Shown here in pieces: positions 9,417 to 20,278 of a stretch of DNA of 64,000 bases (position 1 is its first letter; every line of letters starts with the position of its first letter). The position numbers were made by a program, and so were the translations under genes. Below the pieces are notes generated by a model. It saw only the letters and a list, made by a program, of their open reading frames with translations, ran no database searches and was not told the origin of the DNA. Source of the DNA: Leguminivora glycinivorella (Eukaryota > Arthropoda > Insecta > Lepidoptera > Tortricidae); contig NC_062996.1 of NCBI RefSeq assembly GCF_023078275.1, positions 5,766,001-5,830,000 on the forward strand, in the 5' to 3' direction.

Positions 9417-9981
9417 AAACCGGCCAAGAGCGTGTCGGGCCACGCTCAGTGAAGGGTTCCGTCATCGATCTAAACTACCGTAGTTTTCCGTATTTTTCTC
9501 AAAAACTACTGATCCTATCAAATTCAAAATAATTTTCCTAGAAAGTTTTTATAAAGTTCTACTTTTGTGATTTTTTTCATATTTTTTAAACTTATGGTTC
9601 AAAAGTTAGAGGGGGGGGGGGAACGCACTTTTTTTCCTTTAGGAGCGATTATTTCCGAAAATATTAATATTATCAAAAAACGATCTTAGTAAACCCTTAT
9701 TCATTTTTAAATACCTATCCAACAATATATCACACGTTGGGGTTGGAATGAAAAAAAATATCAGCCCCCACTTTACATGCATGGGGGGTACCCTAATAAA
9801 ACATTTTTTTCCATTTTTTATTTTTGCACTTTGTTGGCGTGATTGATATACATATTGGTACTAAATTTCAGCTTTCTAGTGCTAACGGTTACTGAGATTA
9901 TCCGCGGACGGACGGACGGACGGACGGACAGACAGACATGGCGAAACTATAAGGGTTCCTAGTTGACTACGGAACCCTAAA
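9417..9981 (+). repeat. RepA copy 3
   Basis: Complete copy with a 10-base G tract near 9610 and a short CGGA run. Contains a small insertion CATCGATCTAAACTACCG near the head that other copies lack. Confidence 0.8.
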
Positions 9982-9987
9982 AAGGAC

Positions 9988-10398
9988 TGGTAAAACTTTG
10001 CATAGTGACATTAGTCACTTTTGAGGTCAGAAACCAAGATTTATTACAGGACCAATGATGAAATTGTAAAAAAAAAATTATCTGTTCCATGTTCCATACA
10101 TTTCGATTGTCATGGCTCCTCTCATTTCTATGGAACAGCCAAAAATTTTTTCGCGTTTTTTTTTTTGGTCTCATAATAAAAGTTGTTGATTATGACCTCA
10201 AAAGTCACTTTGCAAACCTCCGCTCCCTTAAGGTTGTCTGGAAGAAATCGCTCTTTAGCGATAAGACCGCCTGTTGTTTACCTTTGTTCGTGTTGCTTCC
10301 TTGTTTGTATTGTTGTATTTTATCAAGGTGTGCAGTAAAGAGTAGTTTTTGTTATTGTTCTTGTTGTCACTTTGCAAAGTTTGAAAAGTCCTTTTTAT
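9988..10398. mobile_element. MITE-4 copy 2, split by LINE
   Basis: The left arm AAACTTTGCATAGTGACATT and right arm GTTGATTATGACCTCAAAAG match the copy at 4776. The right arm stops at 10216, is interrupted by a LINE 3' end, and resumes at 10366 with the last 13 bases repeated. Confidence 0.8.
10217..10365 (+). mobile_element. LINE 3' end with 13-bp TSD
   Basis: 149-bp 5'-truncated insert (TTAAGGTTGTCTGGAAGAAA ... GCAGTAAAGAG, TTGTT tail) between two copies of GTCACTTTGCAAA (10204-10216, 10366-10378). Directly shows retrotransposition and that this family is younger than MITE-4 here. Confidence 0.9.
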
Positions 10399-11589
10399 TG
10401 CATCCTGTACCAAATAGAAACAGGATTTAAAAATAACAATCTATCGAAACAAAATAAAAACTACAACAAGTTATTACATTTGAATCGGGCTGAAAATGAC
10501 TAGGGTTTAGCATATTTATGTAGCTCTAGTTACATAAGTAATTACCTAAGCAATTATGCTAAAAACCTATGATTTGTAAAACGTTTATGTTTCTCTTACT
10601 ATATTAATACTACAAATGCAAATTTAAACCTTTTTCTGTAAAACAGCGATAAAAAGTTGTACGCATGACGCAAAAAATAATATTAATGGGTGTAATCATT
10701 CTGAAGCGAAAAACATGAGTAGTGTGTCTTAAAATTATAAATCACAGTTGAAATATCTTTTTCTCAAACATGCAATGAAATATTGTCTTTACGTTCCTTA
10801 AAATGGTCTGGGAAGTATCGCTTTTTGGGCGCAATAACTCGAGAGGACTGTAAAGGGATTTCATATTATTTTTTAGGCCTAGGCCTGCAAAGTAACTTTT
10901 TTTTAATAAAATATTGTCCTTTAGAGCATTTTTTTTATTTCATTGTATGTTTGAGAAAAGCACTATACATGCCTCGGCGTGAAAACGGATTCCCGGCCTC
11001 GTATCCATATCCTATATACCCACTTGGCCGGAAATCCTCATTTTCCCGGCCTCTGATGTAATGTACTATTACTGAACGGAACGGGTCTTGTCTAGCTGTT
11101 TTGCGTATAAAGTTTACCCAGTAGGAGGAAACATGTTATCATTGTATTTTAACTTAAAACATAACTTGAAAATCATCTTGTACGGATCAAAATGTTGAAA
11201 TTCGGTATGTTATGATAGAAAAAAGACATATAGATTTTAATACAATATTAGTGCACGAAAACATCTTCAAAATATTGTTTTTTTTTATTTTTCTATTATC
11301 TAATCATTTTGTTCATTGTTGTTATTATGGATCTGAAATAAATATTAAAAAAAAACAACAATACGCACCTTCCACAATATTATATTTTGAAGCGCGTGCG
11401 TGACAACCCTAACGCCGCCCTGCGCAAGAGTTTGTTTGCGAAGAGCGGCAACGTCGCCTGATCTAGTCCGCACACCCCGTCCCCTTCTACACGTAGTATC
11501 GTCAATACCGATTCGATTGAAGCTATTGAGATGAAAGTTTGTAGCCAATAAGAAGTTTTGTGGCCAATAAGAACGTTTAGTCTAGAATT
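10399..11589. other. Mostly unrecognised
   Basis: AT-rich. The 10783-10830 stretch (AAATGGTCTGGGAAGTATCG) weakly resembles the LINE 3' end at 10230, so the frame there is probably an old LINE tail. The frames near 10783, 11212 and 11345 have no family signature. Confidence 0.35.
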
Positions 11590-12006
11590 TTAAGACTATA
11601 CAGGAGGAAAACGCTCTCGACTATTTCCTCCCTGGTTTTTGAAGATAAAGCAATGATTTTTCATCACTTTACATTATTTTTATCTGCGTCGAACCGTTTT
11701 GATTTTTTTGATATTCTTATTTTTATAGACTACGAATAACAATGAAATAATCTGTGCCCGACCGTTTAGTTTTTTTAGCTAATTGTTACAAATTTTGAAT
11801 ACCACGCCTTTTTTTGCGATAATCAATAATTTATTGATGGGCTCTAGCGTCTTCAAATATAAGAATATCAAAAAAATCAAAACGGTCTGACACAGATAAA
11901 AATAATAATAATCTGTGTTGAAAAAATCAGCTTTATTTTCAAAAACCAGGGAGGAAATAGTCGAGAGCGTTTGTATGGAGAATTGACCCCTCCTAGATCG
12001 TCTTAA
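11590..12006. mobile_element. MITE-5, TTAA-ended
   Basis: Begins TTAAGACTATACAGGAGG and ends ATCGTCTTAA, with inner inverted arms carrying CTCTCGACTATTTCCTCCCT and its complement GGGAGGAAATAGTCGAGAG. Relatives: 27940-28702 (split) and 45571-45670 (half). TTAA at both ends suggests piggyBac-like integration, but the terminal bases are not a clear piggyBac match. Confidence 0.6.
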
Positions 12007-12304
12007 TGTCAAAACTAAAATAGGTTAAAAATTAGCATAGACAGTTTCTGAATCTATTTTATTCATAATCATAGCGCATCCATATTCTAAAACCGACACG
12101 AAATGTTTACATTCACGCGTGTATGTTATTCAAGAGTTCGTGTAAACAATGCTGTCTATAATGAATCTCGTGTAAACAGGCGGTTTTTTATTAACTCTTT
12201 TCATTCACTCTTTGGTTTATTTCAGAGTCTAATATAACCGCATTAGAAGTGCTTCGATAAATTCAGAATGTAAACATGTAAACTAACCACAAAATTAAAA
12301 TTTT

Positions 12305-12445
12305 GAATAAACCCCCGACCGCGACATAGTAGATCGATTTTCATGAAACATGGCTAAGAACACTCCCGACTTACTCAGCTTTCAGAAAAAAAATCCAAAT
12401 CGGTTCATCCGTTCGGGAGCTACGATGCCACAGACAGACACACAC

Positions 12446-12480
<35 letters not shown>

Positions 12481-12500
12481 CGTCAAACTTATCACACCCG
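12305..12500 (-). repeat. RepB copy, 3' truncated
   Basis: CCCCCGACCGCGACATAGTA through CACGTCAAACTTATCACACC, then unrelated sequence, so the terminal CGTTTTTGCGTCGGGGG is missing. Confidence 0.75.
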
Positions 12501-12509
12501 TGAAAATTT

Positions 12510-13168
12510 TCGTTGGTAAAGCCGGAGGGGTTTTCGGAATCTGTTGTGTATGGACTTCTACAGATATATAATTTTAGGGAACCCGTTTTGAATCGAGTTG
12601 TATCGACGCTCCGCCACTGGTAGGTATAGTGATCCGATATTTTTGAGCACTAAGTCCTTCTACTAACACAGTTAACTCTCTTTGATGTCACCAGTTTCAT
12701 ATTAATAAAATCTATAACAGACTTAATAAAATATTTAGACTGACAGCAACAGATGGTCTTGCCAACCAGCCAATTTTAGCCTTATCCTTTATATATTAGG
12801 GTTCAGAGTTTTTGCTATAAAATTCATACGCAGTGTATCCCGAAGTGTTAAAAATCCATGAATGGGCCTTGATGGAATTATTTAGAAGGTCAGACAGCCT
12901 GATACTGGAATATTTTGTGCTAAAATGATCTAGATTTTGCAAAACATTTTTGGAAATATTTTTCTGAATTCGCCCTTCAGTATGTTTTTTGTTCTGCTGA
13001 TTTTCTTCTTCCAACAGATTAGTTGATAGTAAGCATTTATAATTAACTGTAGCTTATGGATACCGGAGGTTAAATTCTAACTACGTTGCCATCATTTAAG
13101 ATATATTTATGTAAGTATATGGAATTATTTTATTAGGTCAGGCCTGCTACTGGTAATTTTTGGGGGAA
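12510..13168. other. Nothing recognised
   Basis: No repeat pair or motif. A minus-strand frame at 12796-13014 is unremarkable in composition. Confidence 0.35.
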
Positions 13169-13600
13169 ATAGTTATTTGTTATACAAGGGGGCAAAGTTG
13201 TATTTTAACGCCGAGTGTGGAATTGAAAAACGAGCAAGTGAAAGGATTCTATAGTTGAACCACGAGCGAAGCGAGTGGTTCGAGAATAGAATCCTGAACT
13301 TGCGAGTTTTTTAACACACGAGAAGTAAAATACATTTGCACCCGTGTGTAACACAAAACTTTTCCCCTGACTATAGCGAGGAAACTACAACGCAAAAAAT
13401 GCGTTTATCACTGCTTCCAGTAGTTCCACAGGTGGTAAAACATCTTTATCACTAGATTAATCCACTTTTATCAATTTTAAAGCAGAACATTTGGCTATAT
13501 TCAAGGTCAAATTACTTTATCCACTAGTGGATAAAATGCGTTTTTACCCGCTGGTATTAAAGGACAAAACACGTGTTTCCGAGCTAGTGAGGGGAAAAGA
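13169..13600 (+). repeat. RepE copy 1 (full)
   Basis: Starts ATAGTTATTTGTTATACAAG, has a palindrome CCACGAGCGAAGCGAGTGG (13260-13278), CACACGAGAAGTAAAATACA and CACTAGTGGATAAAATGCGT, and ends near GAGGGGAAAA. Copies at 34897 (nested in RepD), 37081 (deleted) and 54265 (minus, diverged). Non-coding. Confidence 0.75.
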
Positions 13601-13616
13601 ATTTTGCAGAACATTT

Positions 13617-13665
13617 TTTTAACCCCCAAATGTTATAAATTTGACATAATTATCTGTCTGTCAGT
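13617..13665 (+). repeat. RepB fragment, decayed
   Basis: TTAACCCCCAAATGTTATAAATTTGACATA-type order of words with a short TCTG run; an old RepB left end. Confidence 0.5.
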
Positions 13666-13669
13666 CTAT

Positions 13670-14560
13670 TAGTACAGATGTAGTGCGAAAAGATGTTCAT
13701 TCCTATTCTTACGGAAACGTACGAACGTGTCATGCTATTTCAGCCAGTCTCAGTACGATTCGATTTGTTTTGTTTGTCACTTTAGTGCACGTAGCTACCG
13801 CATTAAATTGTGGCGCTGGTTGCAATGGCTGGTTTAATGTTCAGCCAAGCGGTGTCCGACCAGATATGATGGTATGACAAGTGTTAATATTTTTGGTAGC
13901 AGTTTTAGTTTTAAAAACCTGTAGTATAATTTGTGTTTTTGTATATAATGTAACTTGCTTCTATGTTTCTGTAATTTTCTATTTAAAATGTATGTTTTCT
14001 ACAATTTTTGTTACCATGATGGTCTGATCGGAAGATTAGACCATTTCGTAGCACCTCCTTCTTGTTTATGTCTTCTTATTTGTAACATGTTTATTTTGTG
14101 TGTGTTAACGAATAAATGCATTATACGAACAAATACGAACGTTTCCGTAAAAATTTCCGTGGGACTCAGTCAATCTGTGTAAGAATATCCTAAAATATTT
14201 ATTTATTTATTTGTTTAACAAGATGGCATAAATATAACAATCTGAATGAATTCTGAACCTAACCTCTTAACCTAAACTAATTCTTCCATTAATTTGATTA
14301 AGATCCCAAACAGGATACAATTACAAGACAAAAACTTCCCTCTCTTTTTCTCTAAACATTTGTAACGTGTACGAGAGGGACGGAAGATTACCGTGGGATT
14401 TTACGTAATACATAATTGAAAGATGAATGATTATTTAATTGAAAAGGTGTTTTTATTTGTAGAGGATTAGTTTTTCTCACGATTTCTATTGTTACATTGT
14501 TTACTTGACTCTTAGATCTTACATCTTTAAGCTTGGAATATTAAAAACAAGGATGATATA
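13670..14560. other. Unrecognised; one open frame of note
   Basis: The plus frame 13683-13877 (64 codons) contains a hydrophobic stretch RFVLFVTLVHVATALNCG and then CGAGCNGW, superficially like a signal peptide before a cysteine-rich segment. It has no family match I know and no polyadenylation or splice context, so chance is likely. The 14190-14240 stretch (ATTTATTTATTTATTTG) may be a LINE tail. Confidence 0.25.
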
Positions 14561-14979
14561 TAGGGACTGACAAAACTCATACAAAAAAGTGAACCGCTGA
14601 AATGTATGAGCCTTTTAGGAATAAAACTAAATGTCGCTGTTTTGCAGCCTGGAAGTGGAAAAAATCACCTTTTTCCCAATTTTTTTTTATACCACGTCGG
14701 TGGCAAACAGGTATACGGCCCGCCACCTATGGACGCCCGCAACTCAAGGGGTGTCACGTGCGCGTTGCCGACCCATTAGAAACTTGTACACTTCTTTTTT
14801 GAAGGACCCCATACTGTAGTTCATCCCCGGGAATACCTCGGCAGGGAGCTCATTCCATAGCCGGAGCGTTCGTGGGAGGAAATTCCTCTGAAACCGTACG
14901 GTGCGCGACCATTTAGGTTGTAAGGTGTAAATATTTTTGCTTGTTTTTATTTTTTATAAGAACAAATGACAATAAGTAT
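14561..14979 (+). repeat. RepD copy 1, split by LINE
   Basis: Left part 14561-14682 (GGGACTGACAAAACTCATAC, GCAGCCTGGAAGTGG) and right part from about 14928 (AAATATTTTTGCTTG) rejoin when the LINE is removed. RepD recurs minus at 14997 and plus at 34708, 42081 and 49555. Confidence 0.65.
14684..14924 (-). pseudogene. LINE RT C-terminus, intact frame
   Basis: The minus strand has an uninterrupted frame ending at a stop complementary to 14744-14746: RTVRFQRNFLPRTLRLWNEL, PAEVFPGMNYSMGSFKKEVY, KFLMGRQRARDTP. The (R/Q)RxFLPRTxRLWNxLPAxVFP motif is the conserved C-terminus of CR1/Jockey-like LINE ORF2. The 3' UTR ends GTTTGCCACCGACGTGG with an A-rich tail. 5'-truncated; inserted in RepD. Confidence 0.85.
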
Positions 14980-14996
14980 CATATATTGTCATTTGT

Positions 14997-15256
14997 AGTA
15001 GCGCCACCTATTAAATACTATTATAATTAAACTGGTGATGCCTACAAATAAATTTTTTTCAAAATGTGTATTGACGTGATGTCATGATTTAAAAAAAAAG
15101 AAATATGTCATTTGTTCAATATAGAAAATAAAAACACGCAAAAATATTTGGAAAATATGATTTTGGCCACTTCCAGGCTGCGAACAGCGCCATCTAGTTT
15201 TAAGTCTAAAGGTCCATACATTTCAGGGGTACGTGTTTTTGTATGGGCTTTTTCAG
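14997..15256 (-). repeat. RepD copy 2, minus
   Basis: Inverse copy next to the plus copy: TAGCGCCACCTATTAAATAC, TTGACGTGATGTCATGATTT, GCGAACAGCGCCATCTAGTT, CATACATTTCAGGGGTACG. The two form a head-to-tail inverted pair. Confidence 0.7.
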
Positions 15257-15288
15257 TTCAGTATTATTTAAATCGTTCTTGGCGGTAT

Positions 15289-15609
15289 CATAAATTAAAT
15301 ATAACAAGATCATACCATCCCATACATTAAAATGCGACCGCCTACGAACGCGCTTACACTCCACCACACATAGATGGCGCCACGAAAAAAATGTCTTGTA
15401 GCTTTCGTTTATACTTGTAGATGGCGTTAAGTGTCACTTTTGACATAGATTTACGGCTCGGAATTGACACTCAATGCCAATCTACAAATAATCGGTGGCA
15501 ACAAGGCATTTTTTGTGGCGCCATCTATGTGTGGTGGAGTGTAAGCGCGTTCGTAGGCGGTCGCATTTTAATGTATGGGATGGTATGATCTTGTTATATT
15601 TAATTTATG
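15289..15609. mobile_element. MITE-2 copy 1, 7-bp TSD
   Basis: Perfect termini CATAAATTAAATATAACAAG and complement; arms extend to about 100 bp and include GATGGCGCCAC. Flanked by GCGGTAT (15282-15288 and 15610-15616). Non-coding hairpin element. Copies at 16751, 53110 and 55337. Confidence 0.85.
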
Positions 15610-15616
15610 GCGGTAT

Positions 15617-15985
15617 TTAAATTTTAGGGCGTAAGTTAATATTTGAAGTTTTTTTGTTTTATTTCAAATTTGTTTCCTGTGAATTATCATCTACTTAAGT
15701 TATTAAAACATATTATATATAATTATTACTTAGTTTAGTAAAACATATTATATATAATGATTACTTAGTTTAGTTATAGTTTTATTTATAAGTTCGTAGT
15801 TAAGTTTTTTTTTTGTAGTAAAATTGCATTCATATTATTACTACTTATATGTTATAGATAATTACTACGCGAATTTCATAAAATTACCCTGTCCAATTAC
15901 AATAGGTAAGTAACTTGATGATACAATCCAAATGTAATAAGGAGTAGGTAATCGGGGTTTTGCTTTTGGTCTGCTGGAGGTGTGA
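15617..15985. other. AT-rich, no gene
   Basis: Contains a direct duplication of the AAAACATATTATATATAAT-type word around 15705-15760; nothing else. Confidence 0.4.
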
Positions 15986-15990
15986 TTTTT

Positions 15991-16205
15991 GAAGTGAAAC
16001 TTCTAAATGCGATTTCCAACTGACAGCGCGTAACACTCAGTCATTGTTACGTTGCGCCGCTCACTCAGCGCGTAACATGCTGTCTCAATGCGACTCACTC
16101 ATTCCATTCATTCACTTATTCACTCAGTCAGTGACAGAACAGAATGCCCAGAATGGTTTTGAATGGTGGAATGGTTGGTTGGAATGTGTGTGTTTTATAT
16201 TTAGA
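15991..16205 (+). repeat. RepK left member
   Basis: GACAGCGCGTAACACTCAGT, CATTCCATTCATTCACTTAT and GGTTTTGAATGGTGGAATGG recur as the reverse complement at 19192-19429, about 3.2 kb away, over roughly 215-240 bp with small indels. Confidence 0.75.
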
Positions 16206-16618
16206 TCGAGTGCAAAATGGGTTTATGTTTGTTTTTCAATAAGTTGAGCAAATAGCAATGTAAAATATTTAAAACAGTAAAAGATGGACGTAACTAAACG
16301 CAAAAACGCGATGGTCACTTGAGAAAATGTTATTATATTGAGGTTGTGTTATGAAGACTCCACGCACTGTTTTTTTTTTTAATTTTTCCTTTAATTTAAA
16401 AATACATTGTGTCGCTCGCAGACGTTTCTGCATGATAAAAAATAAGTTTATGTTCATCATAAATAATATAAGTACTTTTTTTAATCAAAATTACAACAAG
16501 AATTCTGATAAAATGGTCGTTTTTGCAAAGTAAGCATTTCGTCCCTTTTAACTTGGAATGGCACAAACTGATTAATCCGATTTCCTAGTAGTCAAATTTT
16601 ATGAAATTGTGAAACAGC
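16206..16618. other. No gene
   Basis: AT-rich; opposing frames near 16269-16533 are low complexity (poly-T/F-rich) and not gene-like. Confidence 0.35.
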
Positions 16619-16619
16619 C

Positions 16620-16743
16620 AACGTAGCCGAATAGCAATTGCCGCCAGACACCGATGGAAACGCAGTCTGGCTCTGTCGCAATACGCAAGAGCGATAGAGA
16701 TAGATAGCTACGAAACAGATATTATCGTGAGCGTTGGTGCATT
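16620..16743 (+). mobile_element. MITE-3 copy 1
   Basis: CGTAGCCGAATAGCAATTG, CAATACGCAAGAGCGATAGA, GATAGATAGCTACGAAAC. Other copies (47888, 58919 plus; 22822, 60178 minus) end in the inverse CATTCGGCTACGG, making an inverted-terminal MITE. Its right end appears to continue after the MITE-2 at 16751 as GTAGCC. Confidence 0.65.
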
Positions 16744-16750
16744 TGGATAC

Positions 16751-17068
16751 CATAAATTAAATATAACAAGATCATACCATCCCATACATTAAAATGCGAC
16801 CGCCTACGAACGCGCTTACACTCCACCACACATAGATGGCGCCACAAAAAAATGTCTTGTTGCCACCGATTATTTGTAGATTGGCATTAAGTGTCAATTC
16901 TGAGCCGTAAATCTATGTCAAAAGTGACAACGCCATCTACAAGTATAATCGAAAGCTACAAGACATTTTTTTTGTGGCGCCATCTATGTGTGGTGGAGTG
17001 TAAGCGCGGTCTTAGGCGGTCGCATTTTAATGTATGGGATGGTATGATCTTGTTATATTTGATTTATG
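16751..17068. mobile_element. MITE-2 copy 2, 7-bp TSD
   Basis: Same ends as the copy at 15289, flanked by TGGATAC at 16744-16750 and 17069-17075. Very similar to copy 1 except for inversion of part of the centre. Sits at the end of a MITE-3 copy. Confidence 0.85.
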
Positions 17069-17084
17069 TGGATACGTAGCCTGC

Positions 17085-17180
17085 TCTGCTAAGAGTGACA
17101 CTGAAACCTGAGTAGTTTCATGTGCTCTGCCTACCCCTTCATGGGACACAGGCATGATTTTATGTATGTTATGTATGTAG
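17085..17180 (+). repeat. RepC 3' fragment
   Basis: AGTTTCATGTGCTCTGCCTA, CCCCTTCATGGGACACAGGC and a TATG tail. Confidence 0.65.
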
Positions 17181-17419
17181 CCTGCTCTTATTGGCCTTTG
17201 CGGGCTGAGAGCTTAATGAGATTACGAGCGAGGCGAAGGGTGCTGTTAGCAACGGACTGAGCTGATGGAAAACCAATATAGCCTTGACCTGAGTCAAAAG
17301 CTGTTTCGAAATGTCACTAGTATCCTTGCAATGCCACAAGGACGTTTTATATCCAAGACAACTTATTGAGAAGTTATTCATTTAAGTACATGAACAAATT
17401 AACATGATATTGAAACCAA

Positions 17420-17612
17420 TTGCACGTGTGGTGAATGGTTAAGAATTTCACCACCCCCTTTCTTCCCGTGGGTGTAGTAGAAGCCGACTGTGGGATATGG
17501 GTTAAAATTGTGGCGTAGGTGAGAGGCTGGCAACCTGTCACTGCAATGTCACAATTTGGATTTCTTTCAACCCCTTTTTGCCAAGAGTGGCACTGAAACT
17601 TGAGTTGAGACT
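17420..17612 (+). repeat. RepC 5' part
   Basis: GTTAAGAATTTCACCACCCC through GCCAAGAGTGGCACTGAAAC; the tetranucleotide tail is missing. Confidence 0.7.
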
Positions 17613-17831
17613 AAGACTAATCATTAATTATTTAACTGTGCAATTAGTCTTAGTTTTAATATGGCAGTAAAAAATAACACTTTTGAGCTGAGGCTTTCTT
17701 ATTTATTGTCCAAGGTGTGTAAACTATTTTTCTGTTCGACGGAGCCAGGAAGCGGCAACTTCGTTCAGCGCAGTAGTCTGAAATTTTACGCTCTATGGCT
17801 CAAGGACAGGAAATGCTCTATTTGTCAATCA

Positions 17832-18079
17832 TCCATACTAATATTATAAATGGGAAAGTGTGTGTGTCTGTTTGTTTGTCCGTCTTTCACGGCAAAACGG
17901 GGAGACGAATTGACGTGACTTTTTAATTGGAGATAAATAGATGAAAAGATGGAGAATGTCATAGGCTACTTTTTATCTCTTTCTAACCCTCCACTTCCCT
18001 AAAATGGGGAGTGAAAGTTTGTATGGAGCAATCCGCAATTTTCGAAAGTAACACGAGCAAAGCCGCAGGTAAAAGCTAG
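17832..18079 (+). mobile_element. HelA Helitron with internal insertion
   Basis: Starts TCCATACTAATATTATAAAT after A, ends AAAAGCTAG before T. About 65 bp longer than the others because of extra sequence (17987-18050, CTCCACTTCCCTAAAATGGG) before the hairpin, which is mutated to GAGCAAAGC. Confidence 0.8.
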
Positions 18080-18205
18080 TTTGCTATACTTTTCAAGGAG
18101 TACTAATAAACTGTAATTTTGGAATCCAGTCCGATTTCGCAATTTTGCACATTTCGGTTTCATGCAATTTGGCTGACCGGGTGTCTGACCAAAATGACAA
18201 ATTTC

Positions 18206-18352
18206 CACAGTATAATAAAGAGTACTATCATACAGTATGGCCACTCCCGCTCCCCGCTGAAAGTGCCGCCCGCCCCCTCTCGGTTGCCTCACAGTTACCG
18301 CCTGTCATAAACGCGACCAGTCGAACTGTCATATCCCATTCATACTCCCACT
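18206..18352 (+). repeat. RepL copy 1
   Basis: CACAGTATAATAAAGAGTAC, ATGGCCACTCCCGCTCCCCG, GGTTGCCTCACAGTTACCGC. Also at 55959-56056 and 60669-60812, all plus strand. Class unknown. Confidence 0.65.
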
Positions 18353-18983
18353 GATTTTACCTTCACGAAGCCTGTTCTAAACTTTGTAAATAATTAAGTA
18401 GGTACCTACTGGAATTTTGTTTTTTGCAACAACATTTTGGACTCTTAAACAAAGGACAAAAAATATTTACAGTTATTAATATAAGTTGAAGTTGCGAATA
18501 AACAATTCATAAAGCTAGGAGGATATTGGGTCACACCAGGAAAATTTATAAAAAAAAGGTTTAATAATTTTATTGGGATTTTTTTGAATGGAAGAAGAAT
18601 TCGAAGACAGTATTCAATTCTCCGCAAAGTATAAGCCCCAATATAAATTGAATTGTTATAAATAGGGATCCAAAAACAGACAGGGTCAAATAATACTAGT
18701 TGTTGCGCAGCTATTCGCTCATAAATTTAGAAATACAGTCAGCTCGGTTCAGCTTTAACCGAGTTTCGAACGGGACCCGCGCAAATTGATCATTACCAAG
18801 TTTAATGACGTTTCCTTATTGCTTATGGGGTCACATTTTAATTTTGACAGCATACTAAATGGGTTAATTTTTGAGTTTTTTTCGCTGAAGGGGTTGAAGG
18901 GGGGAAAACGTGAGTTAGCCAAAACAGTTTTTTTTTAATTTGAGACTTCTTGTGACGGCTGATCAGTGATCACCGTCATCGTC
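18353..18983. other. No gene
   Basis: AT-rich, no repeat match found within the window. Confidence 0.35.
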
Positions 18984-19062
18984 AACTTATTTAAATAATC
19001 TTTATTGAACAAAGAAACAGAATGTTTAATAAGCGAACTTAATGCCATAAGGCATTCTCTAT
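18984..19062 (-). repeat. LINE 3' UTR
   Basis: On the minus strand GCCTTATGGCATTAAGTTCG, later CAATAAAGATTATTTAAAT. The same CTTATGGCATTAAGTCC block occurs in the LINE tail at 61632-61740. Confidence 0.6.
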
Positions 19063-19191
19063 CTAAAAGTTGTAGGCGGTGTAAAACTTTATTAAGTATA
19101 GGCACAAAAGAATATGGGTTTACTTCTTTTGCTTTATTTGCAAGATGGCGCTCGAACCAGAAGTCAAGTGAGAATCACGTTTAGTTACGTT

Positions 19192-19429
19192 TATCTAAAT
19201 ATAAAACACACACATTCTAACCAACCATTCCACCATTCAAAACCATTCAGGGCATTTTGTTCTGTCACGGACTGAGTGAATAAGTGAATGAATGGAATGA
19301 GTGAGTCGCGTTGAGCGCAACGACACTGACATAATGTTACACGCCGAGTGAGCGGCATTTCACGCAACGTAACAATGACTGAGTGTTACGCGCTGTCAGT
19401 TAGAAGTCGCACTAGAAGCTTCACTTCAA
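19192..19429 (-). repeat. RepK right member
   Basis: Inverse of 15991-16205; includes a few extra bases around GTGAGCGGCATTTCACGC. Confidence 0.75.
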
Positions 19430-19445
19430 TTATAACAAATTATAA

Positions 19446-19690
19446 CCCGTGTGGTGACAGGTTAAGAATTTCACCACCCCCTTTCTTTCCATGGGTGTCG
19501 TAGAAGTCGACTGTGGGATATGGGTTAAATTGTGGCGTAGGCGAGAGGCTGGCAACCTGTCACTGCAATGTTACAAATTACAATTTCGTTTTCTTTCAGC
19601 CCTTTGTTTGGCACTGAAACTTGAGTAGTTTCATGTGCTCTGCCTACCCCTTTATGGGATTCAGGTGTGTTTGTATGTATGTATGTATAA
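19446..19690 (+). repeat. RepC copy, full
   Basis: From GTGTGGTGACAGGTTAAGAA to a (TATG)n tail. The most complete plus-strand copy in the window. Confidence 0.75.
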
Positions 19691-19825
19691 CAAATTTTAC
19701 CAAAACATGATACCTGTTAAAACTAAGTTTGTAATTATGTTATTTTTGCTTGTTTCAGGTATTACAGTGCACTCGTCAACATGTGGGAAATCTTATTACA
19801 TAATGCGTTTTGCAAGACCACTTGG

Positions 19826-20043
19826 AACATCGTCATCCTCCTTGCGTTATCCCGGCAATTTGCTACTGGTCATGGGAACCTGGTTTCCTCTTTGACAACT
19901 AATCCCAATATTTGTCGTAGGCACTATATTTACAAAAGCGATTGTCATCTGACCTTCCAACCCGAAGGGTGACTAGGCCTCAGGATTAGCCCGATTTCCT
20001 CACGACGTTTTTCTTAATCGAAATGCGACTGGCAAATATCAAA
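19826..20043 (-). mobile_element. SINE2, head missing
   Basis: Matches 61335-61632: CTTGCGTTATCCCGGC, CTTCCAACCCGAAGGGTGAC, ATTTCCTCACGACG, GCGACTGGCAAATATC. The tRNA-like head of the complete copy is on its right end, so the element is oriented minus; that head is absent here. Confidence 0.65.
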
Positions 20044-20105
20044 ATAATACGGGAGTATAAGTACCTACCGAATATTCCTTATTCTTCAACTGAGCTGCAA
20101 AGTTA

Positions 20106-20278
20106 TCCATAATATATACTAATATTATAAATGGGAAAGTTTGTGTTTGTTTGTCCGTCTTTCACGGCAAAACGGAGCGACGAATTGACGTGTTTTTTAA
20201 GTGGAGATAGTTGAAGGGATGGACATAGGCTACTTTTTGTCTCTTTCCAACGCGAGCGAAGCCGCGGGTAAAAGCTAG
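20106..20278 (+). mobile_element. HelA Helitron
   Basis: TC start after A, CTAG end before T, hairpin CGCGAGCGAAGCCGCG at 20251-20266. Confidence 0.85.

Noticed and set aside
13683..13877. Small secreted cysteine-containing protein
   Set aside because: No homolog known to me, no second cysteine-rich segment, no gene signals around it.
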